Part shown: positions 50,679 through 59,103 of the stretch, in pieces | How positions within the stretch are numbered: position 1 is the stretch's first letter | Layout of the letters: every line of letters begins with the position of its first letter | NCBI RefSeq assembly: GCF_900111745.1 | Contig: NZ_FOIJ01000003.1 | Coordinates: forward strand, 310,001-374,000 | Length of the DNA: 64,000 nt | Origin: Stigmatella erecta | Lineage (GTDB): Bacteria > Myxococcota > Myxococcia > Myxococcales > Myxococcaceae | Direction of reading: 5' to 3' | Notes under the pieces: model-generated | What the model saw: the letters and a program-made list of their open reading frames with translations, nothing else | Databases searched by the model: none | Told to the model about the DNA's origin: nothing | Program-made: the position numbers and the translations under genes

Positions 50679-51929
50679 ATGTACGCCCTCCTGGCACTGC
50701 TTGCCCTCGGCCTGCTGCTGGCCGTGCATGAGCTGGGGCACCTCGTGGCCGCGCGGCTGCTCGGGCTGCGCGTGCCCCGCTTCTCGCTGGGCTTTGGCCC
50801 TCCCCTGCTGTCCTTCCGGCTGCTGGGGACCGAGTACGTCATCGCCGCCATTCCCCTGGGGGCCTCGGCCACCATTCACGGGATGAACCCCCACGCGCCG
50901 GGGCCACCCGCGGATGCGAAGAGCTACCGGGACCAGCGCCCGTGGCGGCGGGTGCTCGTCACGCTCGCGGGCTCGCTGGCCAACTACCTGCTCGCCCTGG
51001 GCATCCTCTTCGCGCTCTACACCTCGGGCACGCACGTGGTGGTGCCGCTCACTGTGGGCACCGTGGTGCCCGGCTCGGAGGCCGCCCGCGCCCAGCTGCT
51101 GCCGGGGGACCGCATCCTCAGCGTGGACGGGCAGCCCACGAAGAGCTGGTCGGATTTCGTGGAAGTCATCGCCCGGAGCCCCGGCCAGGACCGCACCCTC
51201 GTCGTCACCCGGGACGGGGAGACGCGCGTGGTGCAGGTGCGCCCCCGCGCCGATGAGCGGGGGGCCGGCCGCATCGGGGTGAGCCAGCAATACGTCTTCC
51301 GCGAGCACGCCGGGACGGAGGCCCTCACGCAGGCCCTGCTGCACACCCGGCGCGTGGCCGTGGAGGGTGTGAACCTCCTGGTGCGCATGGTGCGCGGGCC
51401 TGACCCGCTGGAGGAGCCCACCAGCTCCGTCACCGTGATGCGTCAGTCCTCCGACGCGGCCTCCAGCGGCTGGGACTCGTTCCTGCGCGTGCTGGTGACC
51501 ATCTCGGTGGCGCTCGCGCTGGTGCACCTGCTGCCCGTGCCCGGGCTGGATGGGGGACGGCTCGTGTTCCTCGCCCTCGAGTCGGCGCGGGGCAAGCCCA
51601 TCTCCCCCCACGTGGAGACGCTGGCCCACACTGTGGGGGTCCTGGCCATGACGGGCGTCATCCTCGCCGTGGCGGCCGCCGAGGTCCGCCATGCCCTGTC
51701 CCGCGCGCCCCCGCCGCCCCCCGCCCCCCTGGCCGCCACGCCCCCCGCATCCTCGCCCGATGCGGGAGCAGCTTCGCCCGTGGGGCTGCCCCCTCCCCTG
51801 GATGGGGGGCTTCCGGCCGTCCCCCCGCCGCCAGCCTCCGTGCCGGACGCTGGGACAGCAGCCGGCCCTTTGACAAAACCGGACGGAGGGCCGGAACCGG
51901 CCGACGGGGGCGCTGCGAACAGGGGGTGA
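50679..51929 (+). CDS. RseP/site-2 protease-like M50 metallopeptidase with PDZ domain
   Basis: 416 residues from ATG at 50679. The first membrane span carries the zinc motif HELGH (17-21) in LLLAVHELGHLVAARLLG. A second conserved membrane motif, VPGLDGGRLVFL near residue ~290, supplies the Asp ligand (NPxPxLDG-type). Between them is one PDZ domain (~125-200: LTVGTVVPGSEAARAQLLPG, DRILSVDGQPTKSW). After the last span comes a ~75-residue Pro/Ala-rich tail, ending TKPDGGPEPADGGAANRG, which is not seen in RseP. The window also encodes a longer, canonical RseP (59104), so this is a paralogue, possibly cutting a specific membrane-bound regulator. It follows the NUDIX gene by 12 nt. Confidence 0.9.
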   Translation: MYALLALLALGLLLAVHELGHLVAARLLGLRVPRFSLGFGPPLLSFRLLGTEYVIAAIPLGASATIHGMNPHAPGPPADAKSYRDQRPWRRVLVTLAGSLANYLLALGILFALYTSGTHVVVPLTVGTVVPGSEAARAQLLPGDRILSVDGQPTKSWSDFVEVIARSPGQDRTLVVTRDGETRVVQVRPRADERGAGRIGVSQQYVFREHAGTEALTQALLHTRRVAVEGVNLLVRMVRGPDPLEEPTSSVTVMRQSSDAASSGWDSFLRVLVTISVALALVHLLPVPGLDGGRLVFLALESARGKPISPHVETLAHTVGVLAMTGVILAVAAAEVRHALSRAPPPPPAPLAATPPASSPDAGAASPVGLPPPLDGGLPAVPPPPASVPDAGTAAGPLTKPDGGPEPADGGAANRG

Positions 51930-51951
51930 AGGCTCTATTCTCGGGCGGCCC

Positions 51952-52602
51952 ATGAAACCCACCGCCAGCGCCGGACTCTTCTGTGAGCTCTACTGGGGCA
52001 CCTCCCTGTCGGAAGCCTGGAGCTTCGGCCCCACCCAGGAGCAGGTGCATGCCGCCCTGGATGGGAAGGCCCCGCTGCCGCTCTACGGGTTCACCCTGCC
52101 GGAGGAGCCCTTCCTCCTGGCCGAGCGCACCGGGCAGGGCTACCGGGTCTTCGTCCCCCCGGCGGCGACGGTGGAGCGGGACGTGCCGGGCGGTGGCTTC
52201 CAGGCCGTGCCCGAGGCCCTGCTCTCCCGGAAGGAGGGCCGCGTCAGCGTGGAGCTGCCCGAGGGCGCCACGCTGCGGCTCACCCAGGGCCAGCTCCACC
52301 TGTGCCTCCAGCACTCGGTCGCCAAGGACCGGGTGTCCGGGCTCCGGCCGAAGGACGTGGCCTGGTTGGCCCTGGTCGCCGTCGTGTTCGTGAGCGCGCC
52401 GCTGAGCTTCATCATCGCGGGGCCCAGCCCCGAGCGCATCGCGGAGAGCAACGCGCGGGTGCTCGCCGAGGCGCGGGAGAAGGAGGCCGAGCGGCGCAAG
52501 CGCCTGGGCGTCGACACGCCCCTGCGGCCCATCACCGAGGTGCCGCAGGCCAGCGACGGCGGCCCGCAGCTCAAGGTCCCCGCGAGCTTCAGCGTCCAGT
52601 AG
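51952..52602 (+). CDS. single-span membrane protein of unknown function
   Basis: 216 residues from ATG at 51952, 22 nt after the M50 peptidase stop. The N-terminal ~130 residues form a soluble, beta-rich domain (LYWGTSLSEAWSFGPTQEQV, YRVFVPPAATVERDVPGGGF, VSVELPEGATLRLTQGQLHL), then a single membrane span (AWLALVAVVFVSAPLSFIIA, ~140-159) and a ~55-residue charged tail with helical AREKEAERRKRLG. The soluble domain faces the cytoplasm if the positive-inside rule holds. I recall similar N-terminal domains in myxobacterial gliding-motility (AgmX/PglI-type) proteins, but could not confirm. Possible operon with the NUDIX and M50 genes. It converges with the MoaD-MoaE gene 12 nt away. Confidence 0.65.
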   Translation: MKPTASAGLFCELYWGTSLSEAWSFGPTQEQVHAALDGKAPLPLYGFTLPEEPFLLAERTGQGYRVFVPPAATVERDVPGGGFQAVPEALLSRKEGRVSVELPEGATLRLTQGQLHLCLQHSVAKDRVSGLRPKDVAWLALVAVVFVSAPLSFIIAGPSPERIAESNARVLAEAREKEAERRKRLGVDTPLRPITEVPQASDGGPQLKVPASFSVQ

Positions 52603-52614
52603 CCCGGCGCGCCC

Positions 52615-53277
52615 TCAGGGCCCCAGGCCCACCCAGACCTCCCCATCCTCGAAGAACTCCTTCTTCCAGATGGGCACATCCTGCTTGAGGCGCTCGATGG
52701 CGTGCTCACACGCCAGGAACGCTTCCTTCCGGTGCGGGGCAGCGGCGGCGATGACCACCGCCAGCTCCCCGGGCGCCAACGTCCCCACGCGGTGCACGAT
52801 GGCCAGCCGCGTGCCGCCAAAGCGCTCCGCGGCCTCCGCGCCGATGACGGCCAGCTGCTTCTCGGCCATGGGCGGGTAGGCCTCGTATTCGAGCCGCAGC
52901 ACGCGCCGGCCGCGCGTCTGGTTGCGCACCGAGCCCGAGAACGTCACCAGCCCGCCGTACGCCTCGCCCGACACGGCCGCCACCACTTCCTCCAGCCGCA
53001 GCGGCCGGTCCACCACCGCGAACAGCCCCGAGCCGCCCGCCACCGGCGGAATGAGCGCGAGCTCGGCGCCCGGGGGCACCGGGGCCTCCACCGGCACGAA
53101 CTCCTGGTCCACCGCCACCCGCAGGTGCGGCAAGAGCGGCAGGAGCGCCGGGTGCCGGGCCACGAGCAGCCCCAGCACGTCCTTCACCCGGGCGCCGTCG
53201 GCGACGTCCAGCTCCTCGCGCGCCAGGCCCGCGCGCTCCCGGGCCACGGCGAAATAGAGAACGGTGACGGTTCCCAT
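52615..53277 (-). CDS. MoaD-MoaE fusion (molybdopterin synthase, MoaX-like)
   Basis: 220 residues from ATG at 53277; the open frame continues far upstream only as antisense overlap with the next gene. Residues 1-82 are MoaD: ubiquitin-like, beginning TVTVLYFAVARERAG and ending IPPVAGG (GG at 81-82). Residues ~85-220 are MoaE: VVDRPLRLEEVVAAV, GGLVTFSGSVRNQTRGRRVL, LEYEAYPPMAEKQL, AIVHRVGTLAPGELAVVIA and PIWKKEFFEDGEVWVG, with the conserved Lys of PIWKKE. The enzyme adds two sulfurs to cyclic pyranopterin monophosphate. MoaD normally needs a free C-terminal Gly-Gly for thiocarboxylation, so the fusion must be cut after GG, as is reported for mycobacterial MoaX. It lies 5 nt after the PKD lipoprotein gene. 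Confidence 0.93.
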   Translation of the reverse strand: MGTVTVLYFAVARERAGLAREELDVADGARVKDVLGLLVARHPALLPLLPHLRVAVDQEFVPVEAPVPPGAELALIPPVAGGSGLFAVVDRPLRLEEVVAAVSGEAYGGLVTFSGSVRNQTRGRRVLRLEYEAYPPMAEKQLAVIGAEAAERFGGTRLAIVHRVGTLAPGELAVVIAAAAPHRKEAFLACEHAIERLKQDVPIWKKEFFEDGEVWVGLGP

Positions 53278-53282
53278 GGGCG

Positions 53283-55067
53283 TTAGCGCTTGCGCAGCAC
53301 CACCCGGCCTCGCAGCCGGGCGCCGCCCTCTTCGGGGGTGAAGTCCATGAAGGCGTGATCGAACGGGGTGAGCTGATCCAGGAAGGCCCCGCCGAGCGCC
53401 TTCGCCGCGCCGAGCTGCACCTGCGGCACGCCCGGCACCTCCCGGGGCGCCTGCAGGTCCGCGCGCAGCTGGCCCAGGTCCACCATCAGCGACAGGTGGC
53501 CGGGCCCGAAGGCGCTGGGCGAGAAGCGCTCGCTCAGCGCGGCCGCCACGTTCTTCTTGGGCCGCGCCGCCAGGGGCTCTCCGGCCTCGAGCCACAGCCG
53601 GTCCGCGCCCACCGAGAGCAACAGCGGCTGCTCCAGCAAGCGCATCCGGAAGCGGGTGATGCCGGGCTCCTTCACCGTCTCCACGTTCCAGGTGCCCTCG
53701 GAGAACATCTTCGTCAGCATCGCCACCACGGGCTCCGGGCGCGTGAGCCCCGCCTCCAGCAGCAGCGTGCCTCGCGGCTCGGGCTTCCGGTTCGCCACGA
53801 GGTTCCGGTAGAAGGCCGGCGCATCGAAGTACGCCAGCAGCGACACATCGCCCCGCATGGCCTGGGTGAACGCCTCGGCGTCGATGCCTTCCTGCTTCCA
53901 GGCCTCCGTCACCTCCTGGCGCCGCGGCGAGCCGGGCGCGCCGAAAATCCACGTGGCCAGCTGCTCCGGGGGCACGGACAACGTCGCCGCGGCCACCGGG
54001 CCCGCCGGGGCCTGCGCCAGCAACGCGGGAACGGGCCCCGGCTTGCCCTCCATCAGCGGCTTGTCTGCGGCCAGGAAGCCATCCAGCTCCGCCAGCCCCT
54101 CGCGCACCCGGAACGAGGCCAGCAGCCCGGGGAACCCCGAGCCCTGCTCCACCAGGCCCGTGAAGAGGTACGCCTGGCCCTCGGCCACCTTGCCGCGCAG
54201 CTGCTCCAGGACGGGCAGCTCGGAGAGCCCCGCCCCCGTGAAGCCCGCGATGAGCCCCCGCAGCGCGCCCGCATCCGGCGAGACGCTCGCCTGCGCCCGC
54301 ACGGTCTGGCCCTGCTCCGGCGTCTCCACCTGCGGGATGGCCAGGTACAGGTAGCCCCGGTCGAGGAACAGCGAGATGGGGGCGCTCAGCCCGCGCTGCA
54401 CGGACGCGCTGCCATCCTCCTGCCGCCGCACGAGGGCCCCTCCGGCCTCGAACTCCTCGAGCACCGCGCTCATGGCCGCCGGGCCGTCCGTCACGCCCAG
54501 CAGCGCCACCGTGCCCTCGAAGGAGGACAGCCGGAACAGTCCAAAGCCCTCCTCCGGGTCCACCAGGCTTGCGTCCCCCTGGGCACTGCGCCGCAGCAGG
54601 GGCAAGAAGGGCGCATCGCCCAGCTGGCTCCGGGCCAGCGACGGCCCCACGAGCTGCTCGTAGAAGCTCAGCAGGGGCTCCACCGTGCCGCGCAGCTGGG
54701 GCACCCAGAGGGCCACCCGCGCCTCCGAGGGCACGGCCCGGAGTACCGGCCGGGGCACCACGGTGAGCTGCACGCGGCCCACCTCCCGCGAGCCCTCCAG
54801 CGCCCGCACCGTGTAGGTGCCCGCCGCGGCGAAGGCATGGGAGATGCGGGCCTGCGTCACCTGGGGGCGCTGGTCGCCGAAGTCCCAGGTGACGGGAGTC
54901 GCATCCTCCCGCGGCGAGCCGAAGTCCACCGGCACCCCCGCCTCCACCGTGCGGTCCAGCCCCAGCTCCGGCTTCACCGCACGGTGGCAGCCGGAGGCCA
55001 GGAGGCCCAGGGTGGCCGCGCACCACAGCGGCAAGAGGCAGGGGGACGCGAGGGAGGATGACCGCAT
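53283..55067 (-). CDS. PKD-domain lipoprotein
   Basis: 594 residues from ATG at 55067. The leader ends LGLLASGC (Cys ~27), a type II signal. A short PKD domain occupies ~32-105 (TPVTWDFGDQRPQVTQARIS, AAAGTYTVRALEG). The remaining ~480 residues are of unknown function: an alpha/beta-like region rich in short motifs such as RVALWVPQLRGTVEPLLSFY, VALLGVTDGPAAMSAVLEEF and PLLLSVGADRLWLEAGEP. The layout resembles secreted bacterial proteins that track or bind a ligand with repeated beta-alpha units, but no family is recognised. It stands upstream of, and 5 nt from, the molybdopterin synthase fusion; no functional link is apparent. The downstream gene on the left is separated by only that gap. Confidence 0.72.
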   Translation of the reverse strand: MRSSSLASPCLLPLWCAATLGLLASGCHRAVKPELGLDRTVEAGVPVDFGSPREDATPVTWDFGDQRPQVTQARISHAFAAAGTYTVRALEGSREVGRVQLTVVPRPVLRAVPSEARVALWVPQLRGTVEPLLSFYEQLVGPSLARSQLGDAPFLPLLRRSAQGDASLVDPEEGFGLFRLSSFEGTVALLGVTDGPAAMSAVLEEFEAGGALVRRQEDGSASVQRGLSAPISLFLDRGYLYLAIPQVETPEQGQTVRAQASVSPDAGALRGLIAGFTGAGLSELPVLEQLRGKVAEGQAYLFTGLVEQGSGFPGLLASFRVREGLAELDGFLAADKPLMEGKPGPVPALLAQAPAGPVAAATLSVPPEQLATWIFGAPGSPRRQEVTEAWKQEGIDAEAFTQAMRGDVSLLAYFDAPAFYRNLVANRKPEPRGTLLLEAGLTRPEPVVAMLTKMFSEGTWNVETVKEPGITRFRMRLLEQPLLLSVGADRLWLEAGEPLAARPKKNVAAALSERFSPSAFGPGHLSLMVDLGQLRADLQAPREVPGVPQVQLGAAKALGGAFLDQLTPFDHAFMDFTPEEGGARLRGRVVLRKR

Positions 55068-55074
55068 GGACGGT

Positions 55075-55797
55075 CTAGTAGTCCAGCGACAACCCGAACA
55101 TCCAGTGCCGGCTGGACAGAACCAGCCCCGCGCTCCCGAAGTTGTTCACTTCCGCGTACGTGTACTCGGCGAAGAGATAGGTGTGGTTGATGCCCAGGTC
55201 CGAGTCGAAGTCCCGCGCCAGCCGGGGCTCCAGCACGTCCATCAGGAAGGCCACGCCCCCGGTGAAGCCATAGCCCCAGCGGCCCCCCCGGCCCTTGCGG
55301 CCATTCACTTCCTGGGTCTTGTCCCCCTTGGACACCCACCAGGGCGTGTAGATGAGCCCCAGCTTGCCGTAGGGCACCAACGGGATGTGCCAGCGGAACG
55401 CCGCGTAGTCGAACTTGTAGACCGCGCCGAGCCGCAGCGGGGCGACCTTGAGCGACGTCGTCTCGGGAGACTCGACGCCCTCCAGGTTGACGGCCTTCCC
55501 GTACTTCTCCGCGTAACCGGCGGAGACCGACACGCCGGCCGAGCCAATGCCCTGGTAGAAGTAGCGCTGGATCTCCAGCTCCACCAGCAGCATGGACGAG
55601 TCGCCGAACGTCTTCTCGTAGGGAGCGCTCTTCAGGCCCTCCTCGGTATCGATGAGGGGCTTGTAGCCCCCCAGCTTCACGGCCACCGCGCCCGTGCGCG
55701 GCGACTGGAGGGGCGTGGCCGACGTGAAGGTCTCTTGCGCCTGGCTCGGCAGCGCGCCGAGGAACACCGCGGCGCCGAGGGCTACTGCTCGACTCAT
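55075..55797 (-). CDS. outer-membrane beta-barrel protein (MXAN_2562-type)
   Basis: 240 residues from ATG at 55797. Signal peptide AVALGAAVFLGALPSQAQ. The mature protein shows alternating hydrophobic beta-strands (LLVELEIQRYFYQGIGSAGV, APLRLGAVYKFDYAAFRWHI, YTYAEVNNFGSAGLVLSSRH) and ends in FGLSLDY with a C-terminal Tyr, as expected for outer-membrane insertion. The YFYQGIG and LGLIYTPWWVSKGDKTQE blocks match my memory of the MXAN_2562 family of Myxococcales barrels; this is recollection, not a search. Its start overlaps the stop of the MYXO-CTERM protein by 4 nt (ATGA), so the two are translationally coupled and probably work together at the cell surface. Confidence 0.8.
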   Translation of the reverse strand: MSRAVALGAAVFLGALPSQAQETFTSATPLQSPRTGAVAVKLGGYKPLIDTEEGLKSAPYEKTFGDSSMLLVELEIQRYFYQGIGSAGVSVSAGYAEKYGKAVNLEGVESPETTSLKVAPLRLGAVYKFDYAAFRWHIPLVPYGKLGLIYTPWWVSKGDKTQEVNGRKGRGGRWGYGFTGGVAFLMDVLEPRLARDFDSDLGINHTYLFAEYTYAEVNNFGSAGLVLSSRHWMFGLSLDY

Positions 55798-56684
55798 GAC
55801 CGGTTTCTCCTTGAAGACAGCCAGAACCCCAGCACGGCCAGCACCAGGCTGCCCGCGACCCCACCGCCCGCCGCGCCACAGCCTCCCATTTCCTGGCCGC
55901 CGGCTTCATCGTACCTGTCGAGGAAGCCCCGGGTGGGCTCGGGCGTGCCCTCCTTCGCTGCGGACGGGGCACTCTCGTTCGAGGCCTCATCCACGGCGCG
56001 GGCCACCACCGTGTACTTCACCCCGTTCTTCAGTCCCTCCATGCGGACCGTCTTCAGATCGCCCGGCTTCTCGACGGTCTTTCCGGGCGAGCCGTCCTCC
56101 GGCTCGACGGTGACCCGGACAAACTCGGCATCCTCCGGCGACGTCACGTTGATGGAGAGCGCACTGTCCAGCGGGGTCACATCCCCGAGGGTGGGTGCCG
56201 AGGGAGGCTTCGCGTCGTAGACGACCTCCAGGTCATCGCGCTGGAAGGAGCCGGAGCCACACTCGGTCCCGAACGAGCCGCCTGGCAGCTTGATGGACGC
56301 ACACACCCGGTAGGTGTCCTCCCGGTCATTGGCGGGGCACGTCACGGCCCCCGTGAAGCCAGGCAGCTCCCCGATATTGAAGGTAACCGTCCCCGTGGGC
56401 TGGTTCACCACATCGTTCTGGGACAGCGTCTTCAGCAGCTTATAGGTGCCGGTGGGCTCGTCCGAGCAGGAGGAGCCCTGCACGAGCCAGATCTTCATAT
56501 CCGAGCAGACGACCGTGGTCGACGAGGCGTAGGCGTAGTTGACGGTCTGGGTCTGGTCACACGGCTCCCTCGGCACCCTGAGGGAGGTCGCGTTGTTGGG
56601 GAGCGTCAACGCGATTTGAGCCGTGGTCTGCCCCAGGGCAGTGGACGCACAGAGCGTGGTCAGGACAATGAGCGGAAGGCGCAT
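55794..56684 (-). CDS. MYXO-CTERM-anchored surface protein (MXAN_2561-type)
   Basis: 296 residues from ATG at 56684; longer starts upstream would lack a proper signal peptide. The signal peptide is LPLIVLTTLCASTALGQ. A Cys-rich N-terminal domain (~20-160: PREPCDQTQTVNYAYAS, SGSSCSDEPTG-type stretches) is followed by a fibronectin type III-like domain (~185-265: PPSAPTLGDVTPLDSALSIN, KYTVVARAVDEASNESAPS). The C-terminus, MGGCGAAGGGVAGSLVLAVL then SRRNRS, is a MYXO-CTERM-type sorting tail with the invariant Gly-Cys before the hydrophobic span. Its partner barrel overlaps it by 4 nt. Probably a surface-exposed adhesin-like or binding protein. Family naming from memory. Confidence 0.8.
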   Translation of the reverse strand: MRLPLIVLTTLCASTALGQTTAQIALTLPNNATSLRVPREPCDQTQTVNYAYASSTTVVCSDMKIWLVQGSSCSDEPTGTYKLLKTLSQNDVVNQPTGTVTFNIGELPGFTGAVTCPANDREDTYRVCASIKLPGGSFGTECGSGSFQRDDLEVVYDAKPPSAPTLGDVTPLDSALSINVTSPEDAEFVRVTVEPEDGSPGKTVEKPGDLKTVRMEGLKNGVKYTVVARAVDEASNESAPSAAKEGTPEPTRGFLDRYDEAGGQEMGGCGAAGGGVAGSLVLAVLGFWLSSRRNRS

Positions 56685-56810
56685 GGGCGAAGGCGAACCT
56701 AGCAAGGGAGAGGCCATGGGGAACGAGGCCCGAATCCCTCCATTCCCGGGCCGCGTGCCCCCCGGGACGCGCCAAATGGGCAAGGCGTGCCAGGGGGCCG
56801 TGCCAAATTG

Positions 56811-57839
56811 TCAGGAGGGCCGCTGGAGCAGCCGCAGGCCGGCCTCCACGAGGTTGAGCGCGGCGCCCCGGCCCGCGTTGTCGATGGCGGCGAAGAGCGT
56901 GAGCCACTCGGGCGCCTGCGGAAAGGTGCGCAGCCGGCCAACATGCACCGTCGGGTCGGCCGTCACCAGCATGGGCATGGGGTAGACCTTCTCGGCGGGC
57001 GCATCCAGGACCTTGAGGGCCGGGGAGGCCTTGAGCACCGTGCGCACCTGGTCCACGGGAACGGCGGCCTTGAGCTGCACGTGCACGCTGAGCCCGTGGC
57101 CGTAGAACACCGGCACCTGGACCGCCGTCCCGGCGATGACGGGGGTGTCTCCCCGGGCGCCGAACAGGCGTGCGGCCTCCAGCGTCCAGCCCGCCTCCTC
57201 CTCCGTCCAGGGCGACTGGGCGAGGAAGGCCCCCACCTGGGGAATGAGGTTGAAGCCGATGCGCTGGGGGAAGGCGTGGGACTCCAGCTCGCGGCCCGAC
57301 AGCAGCCCCGCCGTCTGGCGCTCCAGCTCCCCGACGCCCGTCACCCCCGCGGAGGAGGCCCCCATCATCGCCGTCACCTGGGCGCGGACGACGCCGAAGG
57401 CCTGGTGCAGCGGCGCCACCAGGGGCACCAGCGCGCCCGTCACCGCGGAGGGGATACAGACCATGCGCCCCTTGAAGGACGCCCCCAGCAGCTCCGGGTT
57501 GAAGGACGGGAGCACCAGCGGCACGGAGCCATCCGCGCGGAAGGCGGAGCTGGCATCCACCACCCACGCGCCCGCGGCCTGCGCCGTGGGCCCCAGGGTC
57601 CGGGAGGCGCTCGCCGGGGTGGCCAGCAGCACCAGCGCCATGCCCCGGAACGACTCGGGCGTGGTCTTCTCCACCTCCAGCGTGTCCTCGCCGTACTCCA
57701 GCTCCACCGCCTCGGAGCGCTCGGAGGCGAGCAGCGTGAGCCGCTCGGAGTCAATGCCCGCCTCGAGCAGCGCGGAGAGCACCTCGCGGCCCACGGCCCC
57801 CGTGGCCCCCACCACGGCGATCTTCCCGTTCTCGTTCAT
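56811..57839 (-). CDS. Asd/USG-1-like protein lacking the catalytic cysteine
   Basis: 342 residues from ATG at 57839. The fold is that of aspartate-semialdehyde dehydrogenase: IAVVGATGAVGREVLSALLE (NADP loop), ALVLLATPASASRTLG, WVVDASSAFRADGSVPLVLP, and the second-domain blocks GVGELERQTAGLLSGRELES and VPVFYGHGLSVHVQLK. The active-site motif NPNCST is replaced by CIPSAVTGAL: alanine (132, codon GCG at 57444-57446) stands where the nucleophile Cys should be, while a Cys sits four residues earlier. Normal Asd catalysis is therefore not expected. E. coli UsgI is a related Asd paralogue outside the canonical Asd group, so a regulatory or other role is more likely than lysine/threonine synthesis. 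It is in line with tsaB, rlpA and rseP. Confidence 0.88.
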   Translation of the reverse strand: MNENGKIAVVGATGAVGREVLSALLEAGIDSERLTLLASERSEAVELEYGEDTLEVEKTTPESFRGMALVLLATPASASRTLGPTAQAAGAWVVDASSAFRADGSVPLVLPSFNPELLGASFKGRMVCIPSAVTGALVPLVAPLHQAFGVVRAQVTAMMGASSAGVTGVGELERQTAGLLSGRELESHAFPQRIGFNLIPQVGAFLAQSPWTEEEAGWTLEAARLFGARGDTPVIAGTAVQVPVFYGHGLSVHVQLKAAVPVDQVRTVLKASPALKVLDAPAEKVYPMPMLVTADPTVHVGRLRTFPQAPEWLTLFAAIDNAGRGAALNLVEAGLRLLQRPS

Positions 57840-57895
57840 GGCGCGTCCCCTTATCACCAAAAATCCCCCGGGGCGCGCACCGCTGCCCCCGGGGC

Positions 57896-58630
57896 TCAGT
57901 CCTCCTTGAGCCGGGCGGTGGGCGCGGGGCCCGGCAGCGGGGGGAACTTCGGGTTGCGCTCGGGCTCGGAGGCCCGCACGTAGTGCGGCTCCAGCGCGAA
58001 GAGCGTCTCCAGCGTTTGCTGCTCCGGGAAGCGGATGAGCCGCGACAGCTCCACCGCGGAGGGAAACTCCGGCCCGGCCAGCAGCCGCCCGGGCGCCACC
58101 CCCGCGGCCTCCAGCGCGGCGCGGTACCCGGTGAGCGCGGGGCCCAGCGCGAGCGCCGTGGGCTCGGCGGCCATCCGCGTGGCCACCTCCTCGGGGGACA
58201 TGGCCGTCTCCGGCTCCAGCGCCTCCACCTGGTGGCCCCGCCGCCGGTAGGCGCCGAAGTACAGGTCATCCTTGCGCGCCACCGCGAGGCAGAACAGCGG
58301 CGGCCCCTCGGGGCCCTCCAGCGCCACGGCCGCCAGGGAGGAGGCCCCCGCCACCTTGAGGCGCGCCGCGTACGCCAGTGCCTTGACCGAGGCCAGGCCG
58401 ATGCGCAGGCCGGTGAAGGAGCCAGGCCCCAGCCCCACGGCCAGCCCCTCCAGCTCCGCGAGCTTCACCCCATGGCGCGCGAGCAGCTCGCCCACGAGGC
58501 CCGGCAGCGCCTCGCTCTGCTTCAGCGGAGGGCCCGCCACCACATGCTCGAGGACGCGCACGTCCTCCCCTGCCCGCTCCACCAGGGCGAGCGACAGCGT
58601 CAACGTGGAGGTCTCCAGCGCGAGGAACAC
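57896..58630 (-). CDS. tsaB: tRNA t6A biosynthesis protein TsaB
   Basis: 244 residues from GTG at 58630. TsaB is the ASKHA-fold scaffold partner of TsaD in the synthesis of N6-threonylcarbamoyl-adenosine at position 37 of ANN-reading tRNAs. The start FLALETSTLTLSLAL and the GLAVGLGPGSFTGLRIGLAS block are strongly conserved family signatures; LAVARKDDLYFGAYRRRG is the expected second strand pair. TsaD, TsaC and TsaE are not in the window. Length is typical. The gene sits between rlpA (9 nt upstream) and the Asd-like gene (56 nt downstream) in the leftward run. Confidence 0.95.
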   Translation of the reverse strand: MFLALETSTLTLSLALVERAGEDVRVLEHVVAGPPLKQSEALPGLVGELLARHGVKLAELEGLAVGLGPGSFTGLRIGLASVKALAYAARLKVAGASSLAAVALEGPEGPPLFCLAVARKDDLYFGAYRRRGHQVEALEPETAMSPEEVATRMAAEPTALALGPALTGYRAALEAAGVAPGRLLAGPEFPSAVELSRLIRFPEQQTLETLFALEPHYVRASEPERNPKFPPLPGPAPTARLKED

Positions 58631-58639
58631 GGCCCTCCT

Positions 58640-59095
58640 CTACCCTGGGAGCGGCACGTGCGGCACGGAAAAGACGGACACGGGCTCCGCACAGCGGTAC
58701 AGGCGCACCCGCGCGAGCCCCTTGTCCAGCATGCCCAGCTTGCGGGCGGCCCCCTTGGACACATCGATGATGCGCCCTGGCTTGAAGGGGCCCCGGTCGT
58801 TGACGCGCACCTTCACCGAGCGCCCATTCTCCATGTTCACCACCTGCACGCAGGTGCCGAAGCGGGCCGTGCGGTGCGCGGCGGTCATGGCCTCCTGGTC
58901 GAAGCGCTCCCCGTTGGCCGTCTTCCGGCCGTGCAGCCCGGGGCCGTAGAACGAGGCCAGCCCTTCGCCCAGGTACGTGCCCGAGCCCTTGCCGGCGGGC
59001 TCCTCGCGGGGCGCGGGCGCCGTCCGGGACGAGCGCGAGGCACACCCGCTCATCAGCCCCAGCGCCAGGACCAGCAGGAGGACGCTCCGCCCCAT
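58640..59095 (-). CDS. rlpA: RlpA-like lipoprotein (septal-ring lytic transglycosylase type)
   Basis: 151 residues from ATG at 59095; a GTG overlapping the rseP stop (59105-59107) is an alternative in-frame start. The lipoprotein leader ends LALGLMSGC (Cys ~18). The mature domain is the double-psi beta-barrel of RlpA: GLASFYGPGLHGRKTANGE, MTAAHRTARFGTCVQVVN and VKVRVNDRGPFKPGRIIDVS, which contain the Asp/His pair of catalytic RlpA proteins. In Pseudomonas RlpA cleaves naked glycan strands at the division site. The SPOR domain of full-length RlpA is absent; short versions like this are common. It follows rseP at an 8-nt distance. Confidence 0.88.
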   Translation of the reverse strand: MGRSVLLLVLALGLMSGCASRSSRTAPAPREEPAGKGSGTYLGEGLASFYGPGLHGRKTANGERFDQEAMTAAHRTARFGTCVQVVNMENGRSVKVRVNDRGPFKPGRIIDVSKGAARKLGMLDKGLARVRLYRCAEPVSVFSVPHVPLPG

Positions 59096-59103
59096 GCGCG
59101 CGC

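Noticed and set aside
53278..55026. Upstream extension of the MoaD-MoaE frame to a start near 55026 on the minus strand.
   Set aside because: The extension overlaps the PKD lipoprotein in another frame and has no recognisable sequence; the ATG at 53277 starts directly at the MoaD fold.
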